From Calonectria ilicicola (lineage: Eukaryota > Ascomycota > Sordariomycetes > Hypocreales > Nectriaceae), in the NCBI GenBank assembly GCA_020809705.1, contig CP085831.1:3348001-3412000 (forward strand): DNA of 64,000 nucleotides, given 5' to 3'. This document shows positions 45,385-58,015 of the stretch, piece by piece (within the stretch, counting starts at the first letter, position 1; the number at the start of each line of letters is the position of its first letter). The notes beneath the pieces are model-generated. The model worked only from the letters and a program-made list of their open reading frames with translations, searched no databases and was not told the origin of the DNA. The position numbers and the translations under genes were made by a program.

Positions 45385-47861
45385 ATGACTGCAGCAGACA
45401 AGGAATTCAAGGTCCTCATCGCCGGTGGTGGCGTCGCAGGCTTGACGCTGGCCAATATGCTGGAGAAGTTCGACATCGAATATATGATACTAGAGGCTCA
45501 TGACGAGATTGCACCAGCTGTAGGAGCCAGCATTGGCATGTTCCCAAATGGGTTGCGCATTTTGGATCAGATTGATTGCTTTGAGCGCCTACGAGGTTTC
45601 ATGGACTACTCGGCAGAAGTCAGCTACACCCGGGCCAAGACTGGCAAGCCTATTGTGGGCATAAAAGATTTCCAGAAGCATGTAGAGAGCCGGTAAGGGT
45701 GTTCAAATGACTGATCGATCGAGCACTGCTAATGATGCGCGCAGGCATGGGTATCCGCTCATGTTTTTTGATCGCCAATGGTTGCTGCAGGCCCTGTATG
45801 ACAATCTGCAGCACAAGAGTCGAGTAAAGCTCAATGAGAAAGTGCAGCGGATTGAACTTACTAATACAGGCGTTGAAGCGATAACAACTGGGGGAAATAA
45901 GTTCCGTGGTTCGTTGATCATCGGCGCTGACGGCGTGCACAGCGCTGTCCGACAGGAAATGTATCGCATTGGCAACCAACTTGAGCCTGGATACTTTCCC
46001 GCAAATGAACAGGACAGTGTGCCATGTCACTATCTCTGCAATTTTGGCATCGCCCAGAATGTTCCTGGCTGGGTTCCCGGTGATCAAAACACAGTTCTTG
46101 GTGATGGATACTCCCAGCTGGTTGTATCTGGCCCTCAAGATCGAGTGTATTGGTTCTTCTTCTCCAAGCTAACAGAAACAAAATACGGCAAAGATATTCC
46201 CCACTGCACCAAGGAAATGGAGGCTGAATTCGCAAAGGAGCGTTTTGACATTCCTATCACAGAGAAGGTTACGTTTGGCCAGGTTTATGCGAAGCGACTG
46301 TTTTCAACGTTGACTCCCGTGCACGAGTACGTGTGCAAGAAATGGTTCTTTAACAGGATTCTCATATTTGGCGACTCGGCACATAAGGTTGGTTTTTAAT
46401 CTAAAATATCACCTAGCGTGGCCATGACTGACCCTGTTTGACTCATAGCCCAACCCCATCGGCGGACAAGGAGGTAATGGTGCCATTGAATCGGCTGCCG
46501 AGTTCATCAACGCTCTATTACGAAAGAGAGCTTCAAGGACAGAGGGACTGCTTGGCCTTTCTAATGAAGATGTTTGTGAAATCTTTTCAGAAATGCAAGC
46601 TGCGAGACATGAGCGAGCCGAGCGCATCATCTTTGCGTCTCACCTACAACAATCTTTGGTCGCATACGAAAAGCCCGGGTTGTCAAAACTCGTGTGGCAG
46701 TTTCTGGTACCTTTGAAGGGAAATGAATCGTCTCTTTCTCTTTTCGGACTCACTTTAGCCCGCAGTGCAAGGCTAAAGAATCTTCCTTTGAAGTATCGGC
46801 CTCACGCCATTCCATACAATGATGAGCTCCCTGCCCAACCATTAAAGAGTGTGCGCTTGGTGCAAATGGCTTTTGCTGGATCTATGATTTACTGTTTCAC
46901 TACAGCTCTTCGCGCCTATCGTCCTTGTAGCCCTGGGATTTACGTTGAGAATTATAAGGAGGGTTTGTATTTGGGCCAAGGCGAGACAATCTTTGCAATT
47001 AGTCTTAAACAGAGCGCTTCAGCGCTATATGACATGACGCAACTTATCTCTCCTATATTGGTATACATCCTTGAAGGGTACCGATTAGGAAATCGTGGAA
47101 CACTTCTGGCGCTGCCTAGTCTGTATCTCGCCGCAATGGGGTTCAAGGGTATTGGTGTTGCTGCACCAGCATATGCTCTCTTGAGGGCCTTTTTATCATA
47201 TGAACTACTGACAGGACGCTTCATCCAGCCATATGTTCCGTCCATCATACTTCTATCCATCGCGCTCGGTTACATTCTACCAACAGCACTGTTGACATTG
47301 GATATTGAAATCGCCAAGGGATGGAACATGTTCGCCTCAGTTTGGAAATTCACACCACTCCTTGTTAGCACCGCCACATACGTCATCTCTTCAATGGTTG
47401 CACTCTGGAAGCACAGTAAAAGCACCGACGAAGAGAAAGAAGAATCGGAGTTGGATCGCTACAAGGGCCATGACTTGCCCATTTTGAAGTTTACGTACGG
47501 TGTGGCGTTTTTAATGCAGGCGGTATCCCATGTGGCGATTGTTATGCACGATTCTCATCAGGCAGGACTTTCCATGGCTCATGAAATTCTGAATGTCAAG
47601 TTTTTTTTTTATCTAGAGAGGAATGTTAGTTGTGTTGAGCTACAGGCAGGTGATGGTATAACTAACGCTACATTTGTTTGGTTGCTGAGCAATCTTTACT
47701 CTGTATGGAACCTTAGGCGACTTGGGTATGTCAAGTCATCGGATGCATTTTTCACCGCACTCTGCGTTCTTACTGGACAGGTCTTGTTTGGCCCTGGTGC
47801 CACATGGATTGGGCTATGGTACTGGCAAGAGGGCGTTGTATCTGATTTATGGCAGAAATGA
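45385..47861 (+). CDS. PaxM-like FAD-dependent monooxygenase with multi-TM C-terminal domain
   Basis: Three exons (45385-45692, 45745-46387, 46449-47861) give 787 residues. The first ~440 residues are a class A flavoprotein monooxygenase: VLIAGGGVAGLTLANML (dinucleotide fold), IIGADGVHSAVR (DG motif) and ILIFGDSAHKPNPIGGQGGNGAIES (GD motif, joined by the second splice). The N-terminus with VGASIGMFPNGLRILDQ is typical of the PaxM-type epoxidases of fungal meroterpenoid and indole-terpenoid pathways. From about residue 450 the chain changes to roughly seven hydrophobic segments ending in a GPGATWIGLWYWQEG motif, so the protein should be membrane-embedded. The role of this tail is unresolved. 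It could be an anchor or a second catalytic domain. A T10 run and a possible 51-nt in-frame intron (47595-47645) make the region around residue 700 uncertain. Confidence 0.85.
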
Positions 47862-48533
47862 AAGATTAAAGTGATGGTGTCACACGACACAAAAGTTGGG
47901 TGCCAATTATGGAGGAGTATCCGGTGCACACACATACAGGCTGCCAAATGTCGAAATATCCAAGGGAAAAAAATGAGAAATGCTAAGAAAATGACCAAAA
48001 AAAATTCATTTAAATAAATTGTATTGTCAGAATTTTATGGCTTATTTAGAACTGTTCCTGGATTCTTATGGTTTAAAACAGGCCCCATCAAGCAGCTTCA
48101 ATTGCGCACTTGGCAAAATGCATATGCGGGCGCTCAAAGACTACGGAATTTCCCCCCATTTTGGCCGAATAAATACCGAGGGCGAAAGAAATGAACCATT
48201 TGGTCAATGGGAAAATGTAGGTCTTCACAGTGCAAAAAAGCAAATGCAGGAGGCCGGTCACTGTCAGTATTCGTGCTGCTAGTGGTGGGAGATAAGGCTA
48301 ATCCAGTCATCATGAGGTCATCTGACCCAGCCATAGGTTTCATAGCTTTTTATTTGCCAGTTTCTTCGCCAGTGGGCATGAATAGCCAACCAACTTGGCA
48401 GCAGCAAGCCGTGCAGCGATCGAAATGAAAAGCAAAGTGCACCTTGATAACAAGTCGCACACTTCTTAACCCACGTAAGCTGTCCACTACTTTGACTTGT
48501 TTCATCATATTCATGATCAATATTCCCGACACC
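47862..48533. other. intergenic region
   Basis: Between the 3' end of the monooxygenase and the start of the DUF3638 pseudogene. AT-rich to about 48060. Open frames are short and antisense or shadow-like. No repeat or gene recognised. Confidence 0.45.
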
Positions 48534-51500
48534 ATGGCTCACAGTGACGACAGAACCATAGTTGTTGAGAAGACGGACCTAAAGTATCTCTTTCATCATT
48601 TATTTCTACCTCCGAAACTCCCTTGTCGGGATGACAACGAGACCAAGAATGGATGCGTGCTCATAGATTTTGTATTACACTCATTGACACATTTTCTCCA
48701 CGAGGTTGAGATAAAAGCCTCTTCCACAATCCTCAAATGCATGGGTATTATTCAGAGCCTTCAAAAGTCAATGGGCTCTAGCGGATGTCTGAGTGAAAGC
48801 GGAGTTGAAGATGTCTTGCAACAGCTCTCGAGTGAAGGTAACAAGATGCTCATCACATTTAGCTACAAGGATTTGCTGACACCAGTTTCTTAACATATAG
48901 GTGTCTTAGCTCTTCAAATAGCAGCGCAGAACGCAGGAGTTCTTGTTTGCAAGACGGCTGACTCAGTCCGCTTTGAAACGTTTGAACTTTCTCCGACCAA
49001 CAAATCCGTTGTGTCGACACGAGGTCGCCTTGTTCGAAATTTTCCCGCAAACGCGATCGAAATGTCGGCCGATGACTTCTCAAATGACCAGTTCCGTACT
49101 GCCATGGCCAAAACCCTTGCCAAAATGGGTAATCAAACAGTACAGGAGATGAAACCAAAAGCGGAGAAGGCAGGCCAGAAACATGATGAGGACAGAGACA
49201 CGCCAGATCCAAGCATCGTCACCGAGCTGTTGACAAGTATCCTTCAAGGAATGGGAAAGAAGACTTGCGTCAATGGCATCCGTAAGAATACCCGTGAGGA
49301 GGTGATGTGGGGCCATAGCGGGCTGCCCTGGTGACGCTCTCCTTTGTGGCTTCTTATTCGTGTTGCTTTGCAACTTACGATGCTTCGCCTCACTGGCTCC
49401 TCCGAGTACTTATACAAACCCTTTATGGCATTCCTGATGGCTAAGGTGCTGGAGTCAGCAAGTCAGCATCCTACTTCCAGCGAGGATCTGCAAACAATGA
49501 GGGCAAAGATAACCAGGAGACTCTCCAAACTTGGGAGTTGTTATGATGGTAAATGGCTACGAACAATTCAGACAATCATGTCGGCTTCTTCACAGCTTCT
49601 CAAAGACAGATGGCAACGAATTCAACAGGGAGAAAACAACGCTTTCGATCTAAAAGCAATTTCAGACTATGAAATTAAGGACAGTACGAATTTCGCCCTC
49701 CCAGAGGTCGAGACCTTTCTGTCTTCTATTCCACTACGTGCTAAGGCGGGAAGTGGCTCTGATTTCAAACCGACTCCACGCTTCTGGTTGCTCCAGGATG
49801 ACATGCTGCCATCAATAACAAGTCTTGTCGACAAAGAATACCGACCTTTTAGCCTTGCAATGGTTGAATCTTGGGTAGAATCCCACCTTGACCAATGGCT
49901 TAAAAAGCACATTCGCAAAGCATCTTGTTGTCAACACTTAGGGAAACTGATGCGGACTTATTATTCTGAAGCGCATCAATTTTATTCAAGTAATCCTGGA
50001 GGTGCATCAAAAATGATACTCACAGTCGGAGAACTCTGGGTCGCAGCTGACAAAGCGGCTCTTCATGCCATCCCCATGCTAGAAGACTATGATCCAGAGG
50101 TACCAACTGAATTATGGCAAGCACTTCTACTCAGCTCCATCACGGATATGGGGCGACTTCATAAAATTGAGACTTACATCCTGAAACGCCAAAAACCTTC
50201 GTCTGTTAAATATCCTTCAATATTTCGATCCTACGGCGACAAATCGTCCTTTCCAGTGCGGTATTTTGCGCAATCCCCTGGACTTCAGAAGCTTAAACAG
50301 CAGGTAGAGGATGATGCAAGAGCACAGAGAGAGTCAAAGCTGAAGGAATTTCGCAAACTCAAGGCTAGATATAAAGAGCTGATGCGAAAGTATGAAGAGA
50401 GCACATGTGAAAACGTGTCCGAGAAGCAATGTGGAATCTGGGTTGAAAGCCATTACAGTAATCGATGCAGTCGCTGCTGCACCCTCAGCAATGCCAATTC
50501 TTTGAGCATTCTTGTACATGAATGGCCCTTGCCTGATGCGTTGCATCAAGCAGAGACAGTGGTTTTTGAATTGGAAGTTCCTCAAATCTTTTCAGAGTGG
50601 CGAGATGCAACCATATATATTATCGACAATGTGCTCAGGTGCAGTTTGCATGATCGCCAGCCTGACTCGCATAACTTGATGAGAACCTACGAAGGCCTTA
50701 ATAAATACTTTAAGTCCGGGAGCTATCGGATTCACCTGTTGTCGGAAACCAAATCTCATCTCCATACTCATCGGAAAACGAAGTCTGTTGGCTCTAGCAC
50801 TGAGTCTGATGTATGTGTCAATAATGGCCTTCAGTATCAGTACTATGACGATATTCGAGGGATCTTTCTCACTCCTGTTACCCTATCTAAAGAAATATCA
50901 ACGCTTTGCACATTCAAGTTACCTGAACGAGCCAGGGCTTTGAATCCCTTTCTTCTTCGCTCTTACGGTAATCCAAACGGCAAAACCCCGAACGCAGTTA
51001 TGGCTGAGCAGTCCTCCTGCCCTGAACATATGACAACAGATGAGTTCAAGGCGTTATCTGTCCTGCCATACGGCTACCGTCTCCCATGGATGAATATTCT
51101 TACACAACTCGCAATGCCCACCATTGATTTCAATAAAACCGAGACGGTTATTTTTCTGCTTCAAATAAGTCTGCAAGCCGGCCCCAACTCGCTTCAAAAT
51201 ATTACTCGATGCGCACATACAACAGCATCTGATTTGCACTTTGGTCGTGCGATCTTGCAGAATCTTGGGGATTCTATCCTACGCGTCGAGGAGAACTGGG
51301 AATCCCATACTGCTCTGTATTCTTTCACACTTCTGGCATCGCGCCTTATGTCTCTTACTGCTAAAGAACTCCATCCTTCATTTCTGGCTATTCTTCAAGA
51401 TTGTCGTGAAGCTTGCTATGGTTGGTTGCTGAAGCTGATTGACAAGGTGAAACACATCAGGGATGAAAAGCACCGAGAAGAAATTTCCGAAACCGCGTTG

Positions 51501-54500
51501 GTGATTGCCCTCATTTGTGCTGATACATTCAATGTTGAGGACGTATATATGAGAGAAATCTTGGGTAATCCCTACCAAGCTTCAATTCTTGTGGAGATTT
51601 CAATCATCATCCATAACACTTCGTCCCCCAGCAAGATTGTGGGAGATGTTTTTGAACAAATTCTTTACAATCGCTGGCTTTACACTATGCATCGCGCAAG
51701 AAATAATTTTTTTCAGCTGTCAGAAAATTCTCAAAATGCTTGCCTCAACCTCGCTGTCGAACGACGATGGCCAACCTTTCAGCCAACCAGCCAGTGGCGG
51801 ATTGCGCCATCAACCTGTGATTGGTTCGAGACAACTTCTGGGAATTTAAAGGTCCACCTCAATATTCTGACTGGAAAGCTTTTGGTAAACGGCAAACCAC
51901 TAACTCGCCTACCTCGTAATTATGAGGAACATGAAGACTACGAGAAAATCTTCGGATCCCTGGTCTTAGATGTGGTTCCTAGCTCACTACCAGGAATGCA
52001 ATTTAGCATAAAGGACAGCTTTTACGGCTACGTAGTCCATTTTGGGAGACAAGATTCTCTCAACAGATTATCCCGTCAAGACCTTTTGGTGCACGCGAAT
52101 GGAAATGGGTCCACACTAGATCTGATACCGCCACGCAGCTTCACTGGACTACTTCCTCACACGTTCGTCAAAGATTACACCCACTGGTATCACACAGAGG
52201 CAGAAATTATCGAGTTCCGCCCACTTGAGAATCCATGGGTCTCGAGCCCTGACAACTGGCGTCTTCAAAGACGTGGCGACAGTTGGAAAATGCGTCGAAG
52301 CGAGCGGACATTCCTCCTAGCTCCTTCTGGGTTTGTGGGCCAGTATATTGCAACAATTCTAGCTCCTCTCGAGGAGCTCCTCAGTATGCATATTATATAT
52401 ACGGCGGAAAAAATAGCCATTGAGGTGCAGATTCCGCGATTGCATCTCGAGTTTCTTTTAAGTCCGGAAGATCCAAAAATTCGCTCCAAACAATACCGTG
52501 AAATGCATATCGATCCAGATCAATCGATTGGAACGCTATTCGGGCTTAAAAGCAAGCTTGTGTTGAGAAACCAACATGATCAAGACACTCGAATGCTACT
52601 TGTTCCTCAGGGAGAGGTCCAATATGATAGAGCAACTGTCAATTCAGTTCACAGCCATGTTCGAGTTTCGGTTGGCTACGGGTCTTCTCACCGCGTGCAA
52701 GCTTATCGCATCGATAAGCTTCTCGGCCGTCTCCTAGCTAAGGACAAAGTTGAAAATAAATTATACCTGGCCTATCTTCATGCTCTGACTTCATTTTGCC
52801 TTCCTGACCCGTTTCTAGGGAGAACAGGAACCGACCAGGCCCTTGACATTTTGCGTTCTGCATCTGTTCGGGCACCTTCTAGTTTGACACAAGCCGGCCA
52901 CCACACACTAGGTCTCATTGCTGACCTCACTCCAAATCGGTTGTTTTATCCGAAGCATTTAAGAGTGATGCAAAATGTTGTATGGTCGTCTGCACTAAGC
53001 TACTTATCTCGAGATGATCGATTTTATAAAATAACTAATGACATCATCGAAAGGTCTCGTAAAGTGGACTTTCTCTACTCTCCAAATAACGAGTTTCCTG
53101 TTGAACAAACTAAGAGAGAAATGGAATTGGTAGAAAGAGCCATTATCAGAACTTCCATGTGTCATGTCTCGGGCTTTGGAGCCGAGGATTTTAGCACTCA
53201 ATATGATGCGATATATCAACAACGAGATTGCAAACAATCAGGCAAAGGAACACAAGCTGCTGATATGGCATTTCGAATCTACAACAATCGCGTGGCGCTT
53301 TTTCAACGCGTGTCTTGGACGTTTGTTACTTATCTTTATGAATTTCTCCAGCATGGAACCGTAATCTCAACCGGTATTCCACCACAAAAGCGCGATATGC
53401 AATACGATTCGATATGGCTTCAGGGCTCTCAAGAACATCTGGCTTCATTATGGTGCCAGATACACACTGCGTTCCAAAATAACCGATTTTGGCTTAACAA
53501 ATTTGAGTTGATGATTTGGATATCAACACTTTCATACTCTAACAAGTATGACAATGATATTGTTCAAGCATTTTTAATGCTCGCCTTATCCCCGTCTGTG
53601 GCTGCTACACCATTGCCACCAAAAGGCACCTATAATCTCACGGAAGGCTATCAGGTACAAGCTCGCGCCCTAGGCGTTTTTGCACGTAATTATTTCCTAC
53701 CATTCGACGTCTCTCCGGAAGCATATCTGAATATAGGATCCTATGAGACTGCCCGTGATCATGCGGATCGCCGCAACCGGATGTTTCAGTTACAACAACA
53801 GCAAGCTGTAACCTCCTTCTCACTATGTCTTGTTCAGCAGTGGCCGTGCGCCACACCCATAACACCACTCGAAGGCACTGTCACAACGTATATTGCGGTG
53901 TGGAGTGCCATGAAACCTATCCTTCAGAAATGGGCCTCATGGTGGGACAATCTACATTTCAAAAATTATCTTGAACATTTGGCCGCAAATCTAAAAGAAT
54001 TATCTTTAGAAAATGTGACTATCGAACCTCTTTTTTCCAAACCTATCTTTGAGCAGGGAGATCATCAGCGAGGTTTTGTGTCTATTGATGATCTCTTTCC
54101 CGACATTCAACCATTTCAGTATTCATCATCATGCTCTACCTTGGATGGATTTATTCAAGCAGCAAAGCCGCCGTCAAGTACTAATACCAAGTTGATTCAT
54201 GTTCTCGACTTTCTCGAATCCAATTCCAACCTCGAGTATGAACATCAGTATCTGAAGGAGCTTCGGGAAAGTGTTATGAGCTTACATGACCGAACGGGAA
54301 ACGAGCTGGCGGAAGGCCAATCCTCAACTCGTCCCGCTATTTTCAAGAAACATCTAGACCAATGCAGCAGCTTTGCAGCATCTGCATACGAGTCAATTTC
54401 ACGTGACCTGCGATCAGCACGCAAGCGTGAAATAAGCATTGATTCCGGCATCCCACCCACAACAAGAACTATTATTATTGAAGCAGAATTTCTACCCCGG

Positions 54501-57500
54501 ATTTCACCAATGCTTCTTCTGCAGCAGCTGAAGACTTCAAGATGGTCTCGGCTCCCCGATTATTGGAAGAGAGCTGTCTTAAATTATGGGCTTGCCATCA
54601 CCGCGCTTCAAAAGGCCAAGCGTGTAATTCTTTCTCAACATGACCCAATTGACCTGCTTCGTGAATTGGAAAATCCTGGCCATTTAGGCTGGGATCCCCA
54701 GGAACTTCCAGAATGGTTGTTGTTAGAATGTGAAAGTGAGATCACAATCCGTGAAGTGCAGCAGCAAATTGCGCAACAGATGATCTGGCCAACTGAGAAT
54801 GCGGTGATGCAACTGAACATGGGAGAAGGAAAGTATCTGTTATTGCACCTATTGTGGCCACTGCTATCGGAGACGGCTCAAAACTCGTTCGTGTCATTGT
54901 TGCCAAACCCCAAGCGAGGCAAATGCACCAGATGTTGGTTTCTAAACTTTCGGGTCTTCTTGATCGCCCTGTCTATGAATTACCATTTTCCAGAGACATC
55001 CAAATGGATGGAAATCGGGCAGTGCTAATCTACCAACTGATGGAAGAATGCATGAAGGAGGGCGGTGTCTTGATGGTTCAACCAGAGCACCTTCTGTCCT
55101 TCCAGCTCATGGAACTGGAATGCCGATTAAGCTATCAAAGCTGGACAGCGGAGAAAATGGCAGAAACAAGTCGGTTTTTCGAGGCCTTTTCAAGAGATGT
55201 GGTGGACGAGAGTGACGAGAATTTCAGCATAAAATTTGAGCTTGTCTATACTCTTGGACAACAGCAGCCAATTGAGCACAGCCCTGACCGATGGACCATC
55301 ATCCAAGAGGTTCTTGGTCTGGTTCGAGATGTCTGTTTCCAAGAAAAAGTGAACATTCCAGAGGCTCTTGCGATTGATGATAGCGATCCTGCAAAATTTC
55401 CAAAAATTCGGTTTCTCCGTCGTGACGCAGCGGAAACGGTACTCAATCGCGTCGCCCGCGGCATTTGTTTGAAAGGGATCACGGGATTCCCCATTTCACA
55501 CCAACCTCCAACAGTACGAAACGCTGTTTTCCAATATACCACTGAATGGAAACTGTCAGTTGAAGAGGTTGAAAATGTTGAGACGCGCCGATTCTGGGCT
55601 GAAACTACCATCAACCACATTCTACTCCTTAGAGGTCTGTTCGCCGGTGGAATACTTGCCTTCGCCTTTTGCGAAAAACGATGGAGAGTCAATTATGGCA
55701 TTGATCCAAATAGTGAGACCAAGCTGAGTGTCCCATTTCGAGCCAAAGACAACCCGACACCTCGTTCCGAGTTCAGCCATCCCGATGTCGTAATTACTTT
55801 GACTTGCATCAGCTATTACTACGGAGGTCTTGATGATGAGGCATTGTTTGCCGCACTCAACCTGCTGGTTAGGTCAGATGATGCCAATCAGGAATATCAA
55901 GCGTGGGTAATGACAGCCCCAACTTTACCGGAAGCCTTCCGACACTTGCAAGGCATCAACATTCGGGACTACATGCAATGTAGAAAGGAAGTCTTTCCAT
56001 ATCTTCGGTATTCAAAAGCCGCCATCGATTACTATTTATCCCGTATGGTTTTTGCGAAAGAGTCCAGGGAGTTTTCTCACAAGCTATCTGCCTCGGGCTG
56101 GGATCTAGGAAAAAGGAAGAAATATCAAACAACAGGGTTCAGCGGAACAAATGATTCCAGATATGTTCTTCCTCTAGATATTAAGCAGCTAGATATCCAG
56201 GAGCAAAGGCATACCAATGCGCTTGTTCTTGAGTATTTGTTGCGCCCAGATAATGGCATTTCTCTAATGACACCAGATATGCACGGCTCAACATTTGACA
56301 GCAACTCTCTCCTTCAATTAGTCGAAAGCTTATGCCCAGAAACTCGCGTCATTTTAGACGTTGGTGCGCAAGTAATCGACCTTGATAACCTCGAATTCTC
56401 GAGAGAGTGGCTTCGCCGTTGCAAAGGAAATGAGAATACACAGGCGGTCATTTTCTTTAATGACCTTGATGAAATCGTCGTTCTTCATCGATCTGGGAAA
56501 ATTGAGGACCTTCAGACATCACCATTTGCTGATAGATTAGACCAGTGTCTAGTTTTCCTTGATGAAGCTCACACAAGAGGTACAGACCTTCGACTCCCAG
56601 CAAATTATCAAGCCGCGGTAACTTTAGGTGCAAATTTGACAAAGGACAAACTAGTTCAAGGTATGCTCTCTCTCTATTGCCTTCTAAAACATATTTTACT
56701 AAGAGAATACTTATTAGCATGTATGCGAATGCGAAAGCTGGGTAAGGGGCAAACGGTTGTTTTCTGTATTCCACGAGAAATTGAACACAAAATCCTTAAA
56801 CTACACAAACGCAAAATATCGATCAATAATAGCATTACAGTGGCTGAAGTTCTTTGTTGGACCATCGCTGAAACTTTCGTTGATCTACGAAAATCAGTCC
56901 CACTATGGCTCAATCAAGGTGTCCGCTTTTACAAACAGAAGCCTTTATGGGATGCTTTGATGTCTTCCGACGAAGACAAGAGGCTAGAAATTTCTCAAAG
57001 CTTTATGGAAGATGAGGCACACAGCCTCGAAACACGATACAGCCCAAAATATGCCGACTCTAGCATTTCATCAGTACTCCAAGGCGTGGAATTTCACGCT
57101 GCTGAGGAGTTCAATCGCCGTTGTCGCGATTTCGGGCTGATGGAGCTTCAAAGGTCTTCGCTACAGGAAGAACAAGAGCGAGAGCTCTCCCCTGAAACAG
57201 AACAAGAACGGCAGATCGAGAGACCACCTCGAGCAAAGCCGGCAACCCACCATCTGCATAAAGATGTAATCAATCTTGTAAAGGAAGGAGTGTTCCATCA
57301 AAAGAGTAAAGCATTCGAGTCAGCTTTCAAGGTCCTCAATGATACCTCAGCCGCAAAGCACTTCAATTTGGGCGAGTTCCCACACAAAATATGGGTGACC
57401 CGCGATTTTGCTACCACCGTTCAAGGAAAGTTTGGGTCAAATGGCTACTCAGACTATTTTCAACGGTCAGTGCAGTGGATTTTAACACACAAAATGGAAG

Positions 57501-58015
57501 TGAGCAGAATAGAACTTGTCATCATCAGTCCATATGAAGTCCAGGAGCTTCTACCAATGATTGCAAATTCTAAACACGTCACACTGCATCTCTATTCTCC
57601 CCGAATTAACATGGGCTTCAAATCTCTGGATCACTTACGTTTATACTCTATCCCACAAGAGAGGCCGGACATTGTTATTCGAAGAGACATCATAATGCAC
57701 GTCAACCTATTCGCTGGACAGCTGTACTTGTCTTCTTTTCACGACTATACTAGAATGTGCGATTCTCTTGGCATAGCTTGGAGAGCGGCTGATGAATCTG
57801 TTGTCCTCGGGCCAGATGGATTCATCCCACCTGGGGTTGGAAACGGCGATTTTGTCAACAAATCTGGATTTTCAAAGAGTCCTGTTCAGTTTTTGAAGGT
57901 TCTCATGGCGAAAATACGACAAAAGGGTGAACTGATCCACAAGACGCACGTGGGGAAGATTCTAGATGGCGAACGGTTGGATGAGACTGACTTCAGAGAG
58001 GATGAAAAAACTTGA
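48534..58015 (+). pseudogene. disrupted giant DUF3638/DUF3645 protein gene
   Basis: This is a ~3,100-codon gene of the large fungal family with DUF3638 and DUF3645 (often named ubiquitinyl-hydrolase-like in databases; function poorly known). Exon 1 is 48534-48837 and an intron runs 48838-48900. The frame then runs to a TGA at 49332-49334, inside a conserved LPW-R-SPLWLL segment where an Arg codon (CGA) is expected. After the TGA the same frame continues with WLLIRVALQL for ~1,830 codons to MGEGK at 54833. There the reading frame shifts: homology resumes as SVIAPIVATAIGDGSKLVR in another frame, consistent with loss of one base at about 54834. DUF3645 follows (DLRLPANYQAAVTLGANLTK at ~56590), with a 57-nt intron 56661-56717 that creates VQACMRMRKLGKG. 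The gene ends at 58015. Outside the two lesions the sequence looks well preserved, so the breakage may be recent or a sequencing error. Confidence 0.8.
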
